Assembly (NCBI GenBank): GCA_021776685.1
Contig: JAJFFJ010000040.1
Coordinates: forward strand, 62,001 to 126,000
Direction: 5' to 3'
DNA length: 64,000 bases
From: Alphaproteobacteria bacterium
Lineage (GTDB): Bacteria; Pseudomonadota; Alphaproteobacteria; Bin65
The notes under the pieces are model-generated. The model saw only the letters and a list, made by a program, of their open reading frames with translations. It did no database searches and was not told the origin of the DNA. Shown here piece by piece: positions 33,022 to 41,991 of this stretch. Positions within the stretch are counted from its first letter, which is position 1. Each line of letters begins with the position of its first letter. Made by a program: the position numbers and the translations under genes.

Positions 33022-33483
33022 CTATTCCTTTGGGTCGGGCCGGCGGGCGAAGAGAAGGTCGAGAGTGCTGCCAAGTGCAATCTCGTCCCGCTGGTTGAGC
33101 AGGTTTTGCTGCACGGTGATGATGCCGCGTTTGCCGCTTTTGGTCAGTTTTTTGTCCAGCACCTTGTAGTGCTGGCGCAACTCGTCGCCGGCGCGCACTG
33201 CTTGCGCGAATTTCAGATTCCAGTCCAGCGCAACTTCCACATGCCAGGTGTCGCCGCGGGTGAAGTAGATCTCCTTCAGGGTCCGGTAGTGGAGGGTGAT
33301 GGTGTAGCCGCCGCTGGCGATGATGCCGCCAAACATGGTTTCGGCAGCTGCCGCCTCATCCACGTGATAGGGCCAGGGGTCGTTTTCCTGTCCATAGGCC
33401 AGCATGGGGCCATGTTCGGCGGTCACAGGAGCGCTGAAGAACTCCTGCCCCACCTCCAGATCTTCGTAATAAATGTCCGCCAT
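33022..33483 (-). CDS. MaoC-family (hot-dog) dehydratase
   Basis: This 153-residue hot-dog protein has the MaoC start YYEDLEVGQEFFSAPVTAEH. The usual catalytic segment with DPWPYHVDEAAAAETMFGG carries the Asp and His, followed by IIASGGYTI. Members hydrate enoyl-CoA or related thioesters. It is the first gene of a two-gene operon with a VanA-like oxygenase, so a role on a ring-derived acid is plausible. The substrate is inferred only from context. Confidence 0.85.
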   Translation of the reverse strand: MADIYYEDLEVGQEFFSAPVTAEHGPMLAYGQENDPWPYHVDEAAAAETMFGGIIASGGYTITLHYRTLKEIYFTRGDTWHVEVALDWNLKFAQAVRAGDELRQHYKVLDKKLTKSGKRGIITVQQNLLNQRDEIALGSTLDLLFARRPDPKE

Positions 33484-33654
33484 GTCGGGCCCTTTTTGGT
33501 GCGTTCGTCAGGTGGAAATACCGGTCCGCCGTATTTTCCTCAACCAGGCATAGTCTGTGGTATCATGACGTGCCGGTGCGGGCAGACCGCCAGCCGGAGT
33601 AACAGGGGCATGTGTCCGGGCCGGTCCGTCAATTGCGGACCATGGGAGGCTCAC

Positions 33655-34086
33655 ATGCTCGTTTCCGACATTTTGCGCAAAAAAGGCGGCCTGGTTGTCT
33701 CGGTCGAACCTGCCACGTCGATCCGCGAAACCGGGCGAATGATGTCATCCAAAGGCATCGGCTCCGTTCTGGTGCTGGATGGAGATGTCATCGCCGGCAT
33801 TGTCTCAGAGCGGGACATTGTGGGCGCCGTGACGACCGCGGGATCTGACGTTCTGGACGTTCCCGTCAGCACCATCATGACGGCCGAGGTCATCACCTGC
33901 GGGCCGGGGGAATCCATCAAATCATTGATGGAGACCATGACGGCAGAACGGATTCGTCATCTGCCGGTGGTGGATAGTGATGGCGACCTGTGCGGCGTCA
34001 TCTCCATCGGCGATGTGGTCAAGCACCGCCTGGAAGAGACCCAGGCGGAGGTGGAGCAGATGGAAGCCTATGTGCGGGGCGGTTGA
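33655..34086 (+). CDS. CBS-domain pair protein
   Basis: This 143-residue protein is made of two CBS motifs: VSDILRKKGGLVVSVEPATS to IVSERDIVGAV and VSTIMTAEVITCGPGESIKS to VISIGDVVKHRL. CBS pairs bind adenine nucleotides and act as energy or redox sensors. The C-terminus ends in a short acidic helix (EETQAEVEQMEAYV). GGGAGG at 33644-33649 fixes the ATG. It stands alone, between a Rieske operon and a HAD gene. The regulated partner is unknown. Confidence 0.9.
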   Translation: MLVSDILRKKGGLVVSVEPATSIRETGRMMSSKGIGSVLVLDGDVIAGIVSERDIVGAVTTAGSDVLDVPVSTIMTAEVITCGPGESIKSLMETMTAERIRHLPVVDSDGDLCGVISIGDVVKHRLEETQAEVEQMEAYVRGG

Positions 34087-34107
34087 CGCAACCGCGTGCG
34101 GTTGACG
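34079..34107. repeat. Direct repeat spanning the CBS-protein stop
   Basis: GCGGTTGACG occurs at 34079-34088, containing the TGA stop, and again at 34098-34107, a 19-bp period. Confidence 0.65.
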
Positions 34108-34158
34108 GTTGCGCGCCTCCTGGTTCGCGTTTAAACGGGCGCGGCGACAGGAGGCCCC

Positions 34159-34878
34159 ATGCATTTATCTGACTTTAAAGTTCTGACATTCGACTGCTAT
34201 GGCACGCTGATCGACTGGGAAACCGGCATCTGGAATGCGCTGCAGCCGCTTATCGCCGCCGGGGGCGTTGGCCACAGCCGCGAAGACGGCATGCTGGCGT
34301 TTGCGAAGCACGAATCGGCGCAGCAGGCCGAGACGCCGGAGATGATCTACAGCGAGCTGCTGGGCGCGGTGCACGCGCGCATTTCGGCGGAGTGGGGTGT
34401 TCCGGCGGACGCGGGTTCAGATGCTGCCTTCGGCGCGGCGATTGCCGACTGGCCGGCCTTTCCGGACACGGCGGCGGCGCTGCAGTATCTCGGCCAGCAC
34501 TACAAGCTGGTGATCCTGTCGAATGTGGACCGGGGCAGTTTCGCCCTGTCGAATCCCAGGATGGGCGTCACCTTCGACGGTATCTACACCGCTCAGGACA
34601 TCGGCAGCTACAAACCCGACCCGCGCAACTTCCGCTACGCCATCGAGCATGCACAGTCAGACTTCGGCGCGGGTCCGGAGACCATTCTGCACACGGCGCA
34701 GAGCCTGTTTCACGACCATCGCCCCGCAGGCGCGGCTGGCCTCACCAGCGCCTGGATCCGCCGTCCCGGCGCGATCATGGGCCACTCCGGCGCCCAGGCC
34801 GGCGACACGCCTGAAGTCGCCTTCGCCTTCGACACCATGGGCGACATGGCAGCCGCGCACCGGGCTGAAAGTAGCTAG
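34159..34878 (+). CDS. Haloacid dehalogenase type II-like HAD protein
   Basis: This 239-residue HAD protein has nucleophile motif TFDCYGTLIDWETG, motif II VILSNVDRGSF, the Lys in GSYKPDPRNF, and an acidic motif near the end. The DCYGTLIDWE form matches L-2-haloacid dehalogenase and related type II enzymes, which hydrolyse 2-haloalkanoates; many homologues are broader phosphatases. No partner gene suggests a particular substrate. It is convergent with a secreted protein gene. Confidence 0.85.
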   Translation: MHLSDFKVLTFDCYGTLIDWETGIWNALQPLIAAGGVGHSREDGMLAFAKHESAQQAETPEMIYSELLGAVHARISAEWGVPADAGSDAAFGAAIADWPAFPDTAAALQYLGQHYKLVILSNVDRGSFALSNPRMGVTFDGIYTAQDIGSYKPDPRNFRYAIEHAQSDFGAGPETILHTAQSLFHDHRPAGAAGLTSAWIRRPGAIMGHSGAQAGDTPEVAFAFDTMGDMAAAHRAESS

Positions 34879-34885
34879 GACCGGG

Positions 34886-35386
34886 TTAGTAGCGCGGGTG
34901 GCCGCGGCGCCAGTGGTTGCCGTGGCGGGGGCCATGCCTGGGTCCGAGACCCCGTCCGCCGCCGCGGCGCATGCCGCGCAAACGCGGGCCGGCGACAAGG
35001 CGCACCATTCCCATGCAGTTGCGGCGGAACAGGATGCCCCGGAAGTTGCAGCGGGCGCGGACCAGATGCAGGTTTGCCAGGATGGCGCGGCAGTGGCTGT
35101 ATTCGAAGGTTTCCTGAGTCGCCGGCCGGTGGTCGCTGATCCAGAAGGTCTCCAGGTTGCCGTCCGCGGCGCGCATCCAGAAACGCGCACCTTGAATGCG
35201 CATGGTGCTGCGGTTGCGCAGGACAAAAGTGACCCGGCAGCCCGTTGGCGTCATGTGCATCTCGCGGGCGACGATGGTGATGGGCGCGCGATAGCCCTGG
35301 GCGCCGGCCTGGGAGGCGCTTAGCCCCGCGGCCGCACCACCAAAAGCCATCGTGCCGGCCAGAAGGCCGAAAATTGGGCGTTTCAC
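34886..35386 (-). CDS. Secreted protein of unknown function with basic Gly/Arg/His tail
   Basis: This 166-residue protein has a signal peptide (about residues 1-30, ending AGAQ). A beta-rich domain follows with four cysteines that could pair (GCRVTFVLRN, SHCRAILAN, RARCNF, RRNCMG). The last 35 residues are Gly/Arg/His-rich (RGMRRGGGRGLGPRHGPRHG). I do not recognise a family. The tail could bind metal or nucleic acid, but that is only suggested by composition. Confidence 0.65.
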   Translation of the reverse strand: MKRPIFGLLAGTMAFGGAAAGLSASQAGAQGYRAPITIVAREMHMTPTGCRVTFVLRNRSTMRIQGARFWMRAADGNLETFWISDHRPATQETFEYSHCRAILANLHLVRARCNFRGILFRRNCMGMVRLVAGPRLRGMRRGGGRGLGPRHGPRHGNHWRRGHPRY

Positions 35387-35539
35387 AGCGAATTCTCCTT
35401 GTTTGCGGGGGCCGGCCGTCTATTGGCGGCGGCCAGACCCATCCCCGAACCGCAATATCTTCTCTCAATGGATACGGGGCGATGGCGCGGGATTTCCCCA
35501 CGGTCTATGTTGCTGTCGACTGACAAAGAGGAGCGCCCC

Positions 35540-36226
35540 ATGCACCCGCTGAACCTTCCCGAAGACCTGCGCACCCGTGTGACAGAGCGGATGGGCCGCG
35601 ATCACGCCTATGACCAGTTGGACCCGGCCAAGACTGCGCTGGTGGTGGTGGATATGCAGAATTATTTCGTGGCGCCCGGCGCGCCGGCGGCCTGCGACCA
35701 TGGCCCCGCGATTGCGCCCAACATCAATCGCCTGGCAGAGACGCTCAGGGACAAGGGCGGCCACGTCTACTGGATCCAGACCGAGGCGCTGCCGGAAGAC
35801 GCCAGTGACTGGCAGAATCTTTACGAGATGCTCGGCGCCAAGGGGAAGGAAAGCCGCCTGGCGGGTCTGGACAGTGAATCAGAACTCTACGATCTGTGGC
35901 CGGAGATGGACCGGCGCGAAGACGACGAGACGGTCGTCAAGACCCGCTACAGCGCCATGCTGGAAAATTCGTCAGACCTGAAGCGGCGGCTGGACGAGGC
36001 CGGGGTCGACACAGTGCTGATTACCGGCGTCGCCACCAATGTCTGCTGCGAGGCGACCGCGCGGGATTCCATGATGATGGGCTATCGCACCGTGATGGTG
36101 CATGACGGCATGGCCACCTTCACCGACGCCCAGCACAATGCAAGCCTGGAGACCTTCTACATGCTGTTTGGCGACGTGCAGTCGACCGATGAGGCTGTGG
36201 GGTATCTGGATAAAGCATCCGACTAG
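35540..36226 (+). CDS. Isochorismatase-family cysteine hydrolase
   Basis: This 228-residue protein has the family's catalytic triad: Asp in VVVDMQNYFV, Lys in VVKTRYSAM, Cys in GVATNVCCEATARD. It includes N-carbamoylsarcosine amidase and nicotinamidase-like enzymes; the double Cys resembles ureidoacrylate/biuret-type hydrolases. The ATG at 35540 follows a good AAGAGGAG. Its 3' end overlaps the convergent membrane-protein gene by 4 bp. The substrate is open. Confidence 0.9.
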   Translation: MHPLNLPEDLRTRVTERMGRDHAYDQLDPAKTALVVVDMQNYFVAPGAPAACDHGPAIAPNINRLAETLRDKGGHVYWIQTEALPEDASDWQNLYEMLGAKGKESRLAGLDSESELYDLWPEMDRREDDETVVKTRYSAMLENSSDLKRRLDEAGVDTVLITGVATNVCCEATARDSMMMGYRTVMVHDGMATFTDAQHNASLETFYMLFGDVQSTDEAVGYLDKASD

Positions 36227-36894
36227 GACGTCTCCTTTTTGCTGCCACCGAATCCCGTCAGCGGCCCCACAATCAGCCACATGCCGATAACAGACATGAC
36301 CATGTAGTAGACCAGTGCGGCGAGCAGCAGGCTGCCGGCGTGGGTGGCGGCAATGCTGCGGATCAGGTCTTCCTTGAAGAACACCAGCCAGAAGGGCGGC
36401 ACCAGCGCGACAAAGCCATAGAGGCCGCTGGCGATCCTGCCAGCCCAGCGCTCACAGGCGAAGGCCAGGGGCGCGCCGGTGGCGCCATAGATGAACATCG
36501 AGAGATAGGTGGTGCCGATAACGAAATCGGCGGCGAAGCCGCCTGGCCCGCCCGTGGTTTCCCCGCCGCCCAGCACATAGAAGACCAGGACCGTCAGGAT
36601 AAGCCCCTCGAACAGGGCCAGATACTGCATCACCCCGCCCGCAGCCTCGCCGGCCGTGCGGAGTATCGGGTTGGAATGCTTCATCAGCCAGATGATCAGC
36701 AGGATCTGGCCGGCCAGGAAAAAGCCGATAGGGATCACCAGCAGCAGGCCGATCTGGGTCAGCAGCTGGTAGTAATAGTAGGTGGTCATGAAGGTGGGCA
36801 CGCCCACTGCGCCCACAAAGACCACATGCCAGAACGGCCGCGAATTGCCGAAGATCACCGGAAGCCCCATATTGCCGTAATATTGAACCACCAT
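36223..36894 (-). CDS. Polytopic membrane protein of unknown function
   Basis: This protein of 223 residues has about six hydrophobic segments. Parts are FWHVVFVGAVGVPTFMTTYYYYQ, LLVIPIGFFLAGQILLIIWL, ALFEGLILTVLVFYVLGGG and LLLAALVYYMVMSVIGMWLI. The ATG at 36894 gives a start near the first helix; an internal MGLP (36870) is an alternative. I do not recognise a family. It is divergent from the PanE-like reductase across 20 bp, so the two promoters must overlap. Confidence 0.6.
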   Translation of the reverse strand: MVVQYYGNMGLPVIFGNSRPFWHVVFVGAVGVPTFMTTYYYYQLLTQIGLLLVIPIGFFLAGQILLIIWLMKHSNPILRTAGEAAGGVMQYLALFEGLILTVLVFYVLGGGETTGGPGGFAADFVIGTTYLSMFIYGATGAPLAFACERWAGRIASGLYGFVALVPPFWLVFFKEDLIRSIAATHAGSLLLAALVYYMVMSVIGMWLIVGPLTGFGGSKKETS

Positions 36895-36914
36895 ACGGGA
36901 ACAGGACGGCAGGC

Positions 36915-37838
36915 ATGGCCAAAATCGCAATCATGGGCGCCGGGGGCATCGGCGCGGTTTACGGCGCACGGCTGGCGGAGGCGGGGCACGAAGTGGCCTG
37001 GATCGCCCGCGGCGACCACCTGGCAGCCTTGCAGAAGGATGGCCTGAAGCTGCAGAGCCCCGCGGGCGACGCCCATCTGCCGGGGCTGGCGGCCAGCGCG
37101 GACCCTGCAGAAATCGGTGTTTCTGACCTGGTGCTACACACCACCAAAATGACGGCCCTGGCGGAAGATCCGGACTTTGTTGCGCCCCTGGTGGGCGACG
37201 GCACGGCAGTGGTCTGTCTGCAGAATGGCGTCGATGCGCCAGAGATGCTTGCCGAGGCGTTGGGCGAGGCGCATGTGCTCGGCGGGCTTGCCTATATCTC
37301 CGCCCACATCATTGCCCCCGGTGTCATCGAACAGGTGGGCACGTTCACGAAGATCGAGTTCGGCGCACCAACGGATGCGGCAAGACCGCTTGAAGCGAAA
37401 GTGGAGGAGTGGCTCACCGTCCCCGGCGTTGAGACCACCCTGGTGCCGGACATCCGGCTCGCCCTCTGGCGCAAATTCTGCATGCTCGCCTCCGGAGCGG
37501 CGGTGATGTCTGCGGCGCGCACCACCTATGGCGCGCTGCGCGATGACCCTGAAGGCAAGCAGCTTTTCATGGACGCAGTGGCGGAGTCTGCGGCGGTCGG
37601 CCGGGCAGAAGGCATGGCCCTGCCGGATGACTATGTGGAATGGGCCATGGGCGTCGTCGACGGTTTCCCACCGGAGATGACCGCGTCCATGCGTGTCGAT
37701 CTGGAGCGCGGCAAGCCCATGGAACTGCCCTGGTTCAGCGGCACCATCGCGCGCCTGGGCCGGAAGCACGGCGTGCCGACGCCGGTGCACAGCCACCTCG
37801 GCACCGTCCTCCGGCTGCAGCAGGAAGCCGCAAACTGA
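36915..37838 (+). CDS. 2-dehydropantoate 2-reductase-like protein
   Basis: This 307-residue protein has an N-terminal Rossmann motif IAIMGAGGIGAVYGARLAE, the NGV loop (VVCLQNGVDAPEML), the catalytic Lys in LWRKFCMLAS and the C-terminal PanE/ApbA domain with ERGKPMELPWFSG. Genuine PanE makes pantoate for coenzyme A, but many paralogues in catabolic genomes act on other 2-oxo acids. Whether this is the housekeeping PanE cannot be told. Confidence 0.87.
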   Translation: MAKIAIMGAGGIGAVYGARLAEAGHEVAWIARGDHLAALQKDGLKLQSPAGDAHLPGLAASADPAEIGVSDLVLHTTKMTALAEDPDFVAPLVGDGTAVVCLQNGVDAPEMLAEALGEAHVLGGLAYISAHIIAPGVIEQVGTFTKIEFGAPTDAARPLEAKVEEWLTVPGVETTLVPDIRLALWRKFCMLASGAAVMSAARTTYGALRDDPEGKQLFMDAVAESAAVGRAEGMALPDDYVEWAMGVVDGFPPEMTASMRVDLERGKPMELPWFSGTIARLGRKHGVPTPVHSHLGTVLRLQQEAAN

Positions 37839-37905
37839 CCCGCCCGCGCCAGTACGGCCTGGCGCCGGTAACAAAAAATTAACCATGTGGGCCTAAAGCC
37901 GGGCG

Positions 37906-37926
37906 ACATATTGGTCACCGATATGT
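37906..37926. promoter_or_regulatory. 21-bp near-perfect palindrome upstream of the DUF2141 gene
   Basis: Arms ACATAT (37906-37911) and ATATGT (37921-37926) enclose an inner GGT-C-ACC (37913-37919); only the pair 37912/37920 breaks the symmetry. It lies 87 bp before the DUF2141 start. Operator-like; the cognate regulator is unknown. Confidence 0.5.
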
Positions 37927-38012
37927 GACTGGTTCGCGCGCCGCTGGCTGCCTATCTGGCGGGAAGCGGAAGCCCCGTCGCGAAGGCACGGGGCCAGGTT
38001 CGGGAGCGGGAC

Positions 38013-38603
38013 GTGGGTCAACAGCCACACGCAGAGAAATTTTCCCAGATGAGTGACCGGCGCAGCCATTATCTGGCGGCGCGTACCGGGGCATTTGCCC
38101 TGGCGGTTACTGGAGCCCTTGTTGTGGCGCTGGTCGGCGCCCGGGCCTATGCAGACCAGCCGAACAACAGCAATTCAGCGAAAACCAGCGCACCGGTCAG
38201 GGACACCGCGCCGCCGACGGTGGCGGCGCCCGTCCGTTCGACTGTCCGCGTGATCGTCACTGGCCTCCGGAACAACAAGGGCGTGGTCTATTGCAAGCTG
38301 CATGAGCGCCGCGCGACCTTCCCGTCCGGCAAGCATGCCAGCATCCGCCACGCCAAGGTGCGCCCGGCAGGCCGCCAGGCCATCTGCACCTTCCCGGGTG
38401 TACCCCGCGGCCGCTACGCCGCCGTCATCGCCCATGACGAAAACGGCAACGGCAAGATCGACAGCAACTGGATCGGCATTCCCAAGGAAGGCTACGGCTT
38501 CTCAAACAATGTCCAGCCCCTCTTCAGCGCCCCCAGCTTCGGCAGCGCAGGGTTCCCCGTGACGGCGGATGCCAAGGTGACAATCCGGGTGATTTACCGG
38601 TAG
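38013..38603 (+). CDS. Secreted DUF2141-domain protein
   Basis: This 196-residue protein has a signal anchor or signal peptide (hydrophobic part about residues 25-43, then ARAYA). A Ser/Thr/Pro-rich linker and a C-terminal DUF2141 beta domain (about 78-196) follow. DUF2141 hallmarks are GVVYCKLHERRATFP, CTFPGVPRGRYAAVIAHDEN and IGIPKEGYGFSNN. The GTG at 38013 has GGGAG six bases before it; an ATG at 38049 is the alternative. Function of the domain is unknown. A good terminator lies 60 bp downstream. Confidence 0.82.
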   Translation: MGQQPHAEKFSQMSDRRSHYLAARTGAFALAVTGALVVALVGARAYADQPNNSNSAKTSAPVRDTAPPTVAAPVRSTVRVIVTGLRNNKGVVYCKLHERRATFPSGKHASIRHAKVRPAGRQAICTFPGVPRGRYAAVIAHDENGNGKIDSNWIGIPKEGYGFSNNVQPLFSAPSFGSAGFPVTADAKVTIRVIYR

Positions 38604-38663
38604 GGCTCAGGTTCCTGGGCGCGGAATCATTGGCGAGCAATTCGAGGGCCAGCGTCTGCTTTT

Positions 38664-38685
38664 GGACCGGAAGCGGTCCTTTTTT
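38664..38685 (+). terminator. Intrinsic terminator after the DUF2141 gene
   Basis: A 6-bp stem GGACCG/CGGTCC with GAAG loop (38664-38679) is followed directly by six T (38680-38685). It lies 60 bp past the DUF2141 stop on the same strand. Confidence 0.88.
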
Positions 38686-38853
38686 AGGACGCCAGCTAAA
38701 GGCAGCTTGTGACCCTTTGCCAACCATTCGCCAAACGAAAAATGGCCTCGAAGGTCCGACCTGTAACCGTGCATTTATCTGTTTGGTCTGGTAGCCGCAG
38801 CAGAATTCCCGCCCTTGGCCGAGCCAATGACAATCGCGTCCTAGTCGTTTGCA

Positions 38854-39249
38854 TCACTGTGCTGCATCACTACCCTCAGCGGCGCGGCTCGAGACGATGT
38901 CCCAGACTTCAACAATGCGCCCGTCCAGCACCCGCCAGACGACGACCACGTCCACCGCAACAAACCGATCCTGAATGGTCAGCGTGTTCCGCGACTGAAC
39001 GACGACCAGATCGTCACCGACAGCAGTGATTGAGACGGGTTCCACCTTGAAGGTCCCACGGCTCTTTTGGCCAATGGCTTCGAAGAAGGATCGGATACCG
39101 TCCAATCCCACATGGTCGCCCTGCAAATCGGGCAGATTGGGATTGAAGTAATGAAAGACCACATCTTCGGCGAATAGGTCTTTCGCAGCCGCCATATTGC
39201 CTGGGTCGAGCTGCTTCAGCAGTGAGACGTTCGGATGCTCGTTGGTCAT
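38854..39249 (-). CDS. SnoaL-like/NTF2-fold protein
   Basis: This 131-residue protein has the NTF2-like SnoaL form: VSLLKQLDPGNMAAAKDLFA, EDVVFHYFNPNLPDLQGD, GLDGIRSFFEAIGQ, and the strand-rich C-terminal VAVDVVVVWRVLDGRIVEVWDI. Such domains are used as small hydrolases, isomerases or ligand-binding modules. The ATG at 39249 (MTNEHPN) is preferred to longer versions, whose extra residues are not family-like. Nothing in the neighbourhood indicates a substrate. Confidence 0.83.
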   Translation of the reverse strand: MTNEHPNVSLLKQLDPGNMAAAKDLFAEDVVFHYFNPNLPDLQGDHVGLDGIRSFFEAIGQKSRGTFKVEPVSITAVGDDLVVVQSRNTLTIQDRFVAVDVVVVWRVLDGRIVEVWDIVSSRAAEGSDAAQ

Positions 39250-39645
39250 CTCGAGGCTCCTGCGCATCATCCCCGCGGGACAGCGCGAAAGCGGTTGGCG
39301 ATCTGCATACAGGAAATGGCCTATGCTCAGGGGCCATCTCCCATATGGCGAAATCGCCAATACTCTATTTCCTGATGCCGCGGCCTTTATTGAGCAGGAT
39401 CAAGTGCGTTACGACCTGCGTTCGAGTACTAATACCGGCCTGTGGAATGGGTTGGTCGCTTGTCCGAAAGGGGCTCAAAGCTACTATTCGCTCCACGATG
39501 CATGAGTGTCCGCTTCTGGCTATTAGCGGACTCTCCCGTTCCCCAGCCGACACGTCTGGAAGAGCCACAAAAGCGGACAGGGCTAAAGGCAAACCCCCCG
39601 CTCTTTCGCGCGGCGCCTGAGCCAGATGGCGGTAATCCGATTTGG
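39250..39645. other. Intergenic region downstream of uvrB, with a short inverted repeat
   Basis: No ORF here looks real; several short frames overlap without homology. A GTCCGCT/AGCGGAC inverted repeat (39508-39514 and 39525-39531) resembles the TGTCCGC-type interspersed repeats I recall from other alphaproteobacterial genomes. The region is somewhat lower in GC than the flanking genes and may be decayed sequence. Confidence 0.45.
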
Positions 39646-41862
39646 CTATCTTCGCCGCCGTTTATGCCCACTCCGCCCCATCCCTCGCGGTTTCGCGCCG
39701 GTCTTGATAGGGCTGTTGACCAGTTCGCGGGCGCGGGCGGCTTTTTCGGCGAGTGACTTGGTCGGGCTGAGGCCGAGGTCTTCGGCTTCCAGGCGGCGGA
39801 GTTCGTCGCGCAGTCTTGCGGCTTCCTCGAATTCCAGGTTGGCCGCGGCGTCCTTCATGCGTTCTTCCAGCTCCGCCAGATAGTGCTGCAGATTGTGGCC
39901 GATCATGGTTGGGTGTTCGTCGTCGCCGGTCTGCACCGTCACGTGGTCGCGCTCATAGACGCTGTCGAGAATGTCGGCGATGCCCTTCTTGATGGTCTCC
40001 GGCGTGATGCCGTTCTCGGCGTTGTAGACCTGCTGCTTCTCGCGCCGCCGGTTGGTCTCGTCCATGGCGGCGGCCATGGAGGCGGTGATCTTGTCGGCAT
40101 AGAGGATGGCGATGCCGTCCACGTTGCGGGCCGCGCGGCCGATGGTCTGGATCAATGACGTACGGGAGCGGAGATAGCCCTCCTTGTCCGCATCGAGGAT
40201 CGCCACCAGGGTGCATTCCGGGATGTCCAGCCCCTCGCGCAGCAGGTTGATGCCCACCAGCACGTCGAAGGCGCCGAGCCGCAGGTCGCGCAGGATCTCG
40301 ATGCGCTCCAGCGTGTCCACGTCCGAATGCATGTATCGGACCTTGAGGCCAGCCTCGTTCAGATAGTCGGTGAGGTCCTCGGCCATGCGCTTGGTCAGCG
40401 TGGTGACGAGGGCGCGCTCGCCGCGGGCCGCCCGTTCCTTGCATTCGTGGATCAGGTCGTCCACCTGGCTTTCCACCGGGCGGATTTCCACCACCGGGTC
40501 GATCAGCCCGGTGGGGCGGATCACCTGGTCGGCAAAGACGCCGCTGGTGCGCTCCAACTCCCAGTCGCCCGGCGTTGCCGAGACGAAGACGGTGTTGCCG
40601 CGCATGGCGTCCCATTCCTCGAATTTGAGCGGCCGGTTGTCGATGCAGGAGGGCAGGCGGAAGCCGAATTCCGAGAGCGTCGACTTGCGGGCGAAATCGC
40701 CCCGGGACATGCCGTGCAGCTGCGGCACGGTGATGTGGCTTTCATCCACGAAAATCAGCGCGTTTTCCGGCAGATATTCCACCAGGGTCGGGGGTGGTGC
40801 GCCGGGCGCGCGGCCGGTCAGATAGCGGGAATAGTTCTCGATGCCGTTGCAGAAGCCGACCGTCTCCAGCATCTCCAGGTCATATGTGCTGCGCTGGTCC
40901 AGCCGCTGCGCCTCCAGCAGCTTGCCCTGCTCGGTCAGCTCCGCCAGCCGTTGTTTCAGCTCCACCTTGATGCCCTTGATCGCCTGCTGCAGCGTCGGCC
41001 GGGGCGTCACATAGTGGCTGTTCGCGAAGATGACGATGTCTTCCAGCACGTTGGTCTTCTCGCCGGTCAGCGGGTCGAACTCAGTGATCGACTCCAGATC
41101 GTCGCCGAACAGGGACAGCCGCCACGCCCGGTCCTCCAGGTGGGCCGGGAAGATTTCGACGCCGTCGCCGCGCACCCGGAAGGTGCCGCGGTGGAAATCG
41201 GTGTCGTTGCGTTTGTACTGCAGCTCCACCAGCCGCTTGAGGAGGTCCGAACGGTTGAGGGTCTGGCCGGTCTTCACCCGGACGATCATCTCCGAATAGG
41301 TCTCGATCGAGCCGATGCCGTAGATGCAGGAGACCGAGGCGACGATGATCACGTCGTCCCGCTCCAGCAGTGACCGCGTCGCCGAGTGGCGCATGCGGTC
41401 GATCTGCTCGTTCACCTGCGCCTCTTTCTCCACGTAGGTGTCTGTGCGCGGGACATAGGCCTCAGGCTGGTAATAGTCGTAATAGCTGACGAAATATTCG
41501 ACCGCGTTGTCCGGAAAGAAGCTGCGCATCTCGCCGTAAAGCTGGGCCGCAAGCGTCTTGTTCGGCGCCAGGACCAGGGCCGGGCGCTGCAGGCGCTGGA
41601 TGGTGTGCGCCATGGTGAAAGTCTTGCCCGAGCCGGTGACGCCGAGCAGCACCTGATCCCGTTCTCCCGCTTCGATCCCGGCCACGAGATCGTCGATGGC
41701 GGCGGGCTGATCGCCGGCGGGCTCATAGTCAGAGACGATCTTCAGTTCGCTGCCCACCCCCCGCTCGCGCAGCATCGCCAGCCGCTCGGACTTGAGCGGT
41801 GGGGCATCGGGGGGGTCGGCCGGTGGGCTAACGGGTGGTGCAGTGATCTCGTTGGGCGCCAT
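39646..41862 (-). CDS. uvrB: Excinuclease ABC subunit B
   Basis: This 738-residue helicase-like DNA damage verifier has Walker [13 protein letters not shown], the beta-hairpin region ([12 protein letters not shown]), Walker [12 protein letters not shown], motif V/VI ([19 protein letters not shown]), and a C-terminal UVR domain ([20 protein letters not shown]) that contacts UvrC. It is longer than the usual 670 residues: about 30 proline-rich residues are added at the N-terminus and a basic tail ([11 protein letters not shown]) at the C-terminus. Confidence 0.98.
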   Translation of the reverse strand: MAPNEITAPPVSPPADPPDAPPLKSERLAMLRERGVGSELKIVSDYEPAGDQPAAIDDLVAGIEAGERDQVLLGVTGSGKTFTMAHTIQRLQRPALVLAPNKTLAAQLYGEMRSFFPDNAVEYFVSYYDYYQPEAYVPRTDTYVEKEAQVNEQIDRMRHSATRSLLERDDVIIVASVSCIYGIGSIETYSEMIVRVKTGQTLNRSDLLKRLVELQYKRNDTDFHRGTFRVRGDGVEIFPAHLEDRAWRLSLFGDDLESITEFDPLTGEKTNVLEDIVIFANSHYVTPRPTLQQAIKGIKVELKQRLAELTEQGKLLEAQRLDQRSTYDLEMLETVGFCNGIENYSRYLTGRAPGAPPPTLVEYLPENALIFVDESHITVPQLHGMSRGDFARKSTLSEFGFRLPSCIDNRPLKFEEWDAMRGNTVFVSATPGDWELERTSGVFADQVIRPTGLIDPVVEIRPVESQVDDLIHECKERAARGERALVTTLTKRMAEDLTDYLNEAGLKVRYMHSDVDTLERIEILRDLRLGAFDVLVGINLLREGLDIPECTLVAILDADKEGYLRSRTSLIQTIGRAARNVDGIAILYADKITASMAAAMDETNRRREKQQVYNAENGITPETIKKGIADILDSVYERDHVTVQTGDDEHPTMIGHNLQHYLAELEERMKDAAANLEFEEAARLRDELRRLEAEDLGLSPTKSLAEKAARARELVNSPIKTGAKPRGMGRSGHKRRRR

Positions 41863-41991
41863 AGATCAATTATAGGACGACTTGGGCGCAGGTTAAGACC
41901 CCCCGCCAAACACTCCTGACACAAAGTGGACAACAGGAAGAGAGTGCGCCATCGTTGCATCCGAAAACTGACTGACGCGAGGGGGGAATCC

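Noticed and set aside
35399-35539. Longer N-terminus of the isochorismatase
   Set aside because: The added residues are not family-like and the ATG at 35540 has a strong Shine-Dalgarno.
39250-39645. Small genes in the spacer after uvrB
   Set aside because: Several overlapping short frames exist on both strands, none with a ribosome site or family pattern. Only a short inverted repeat is notable.
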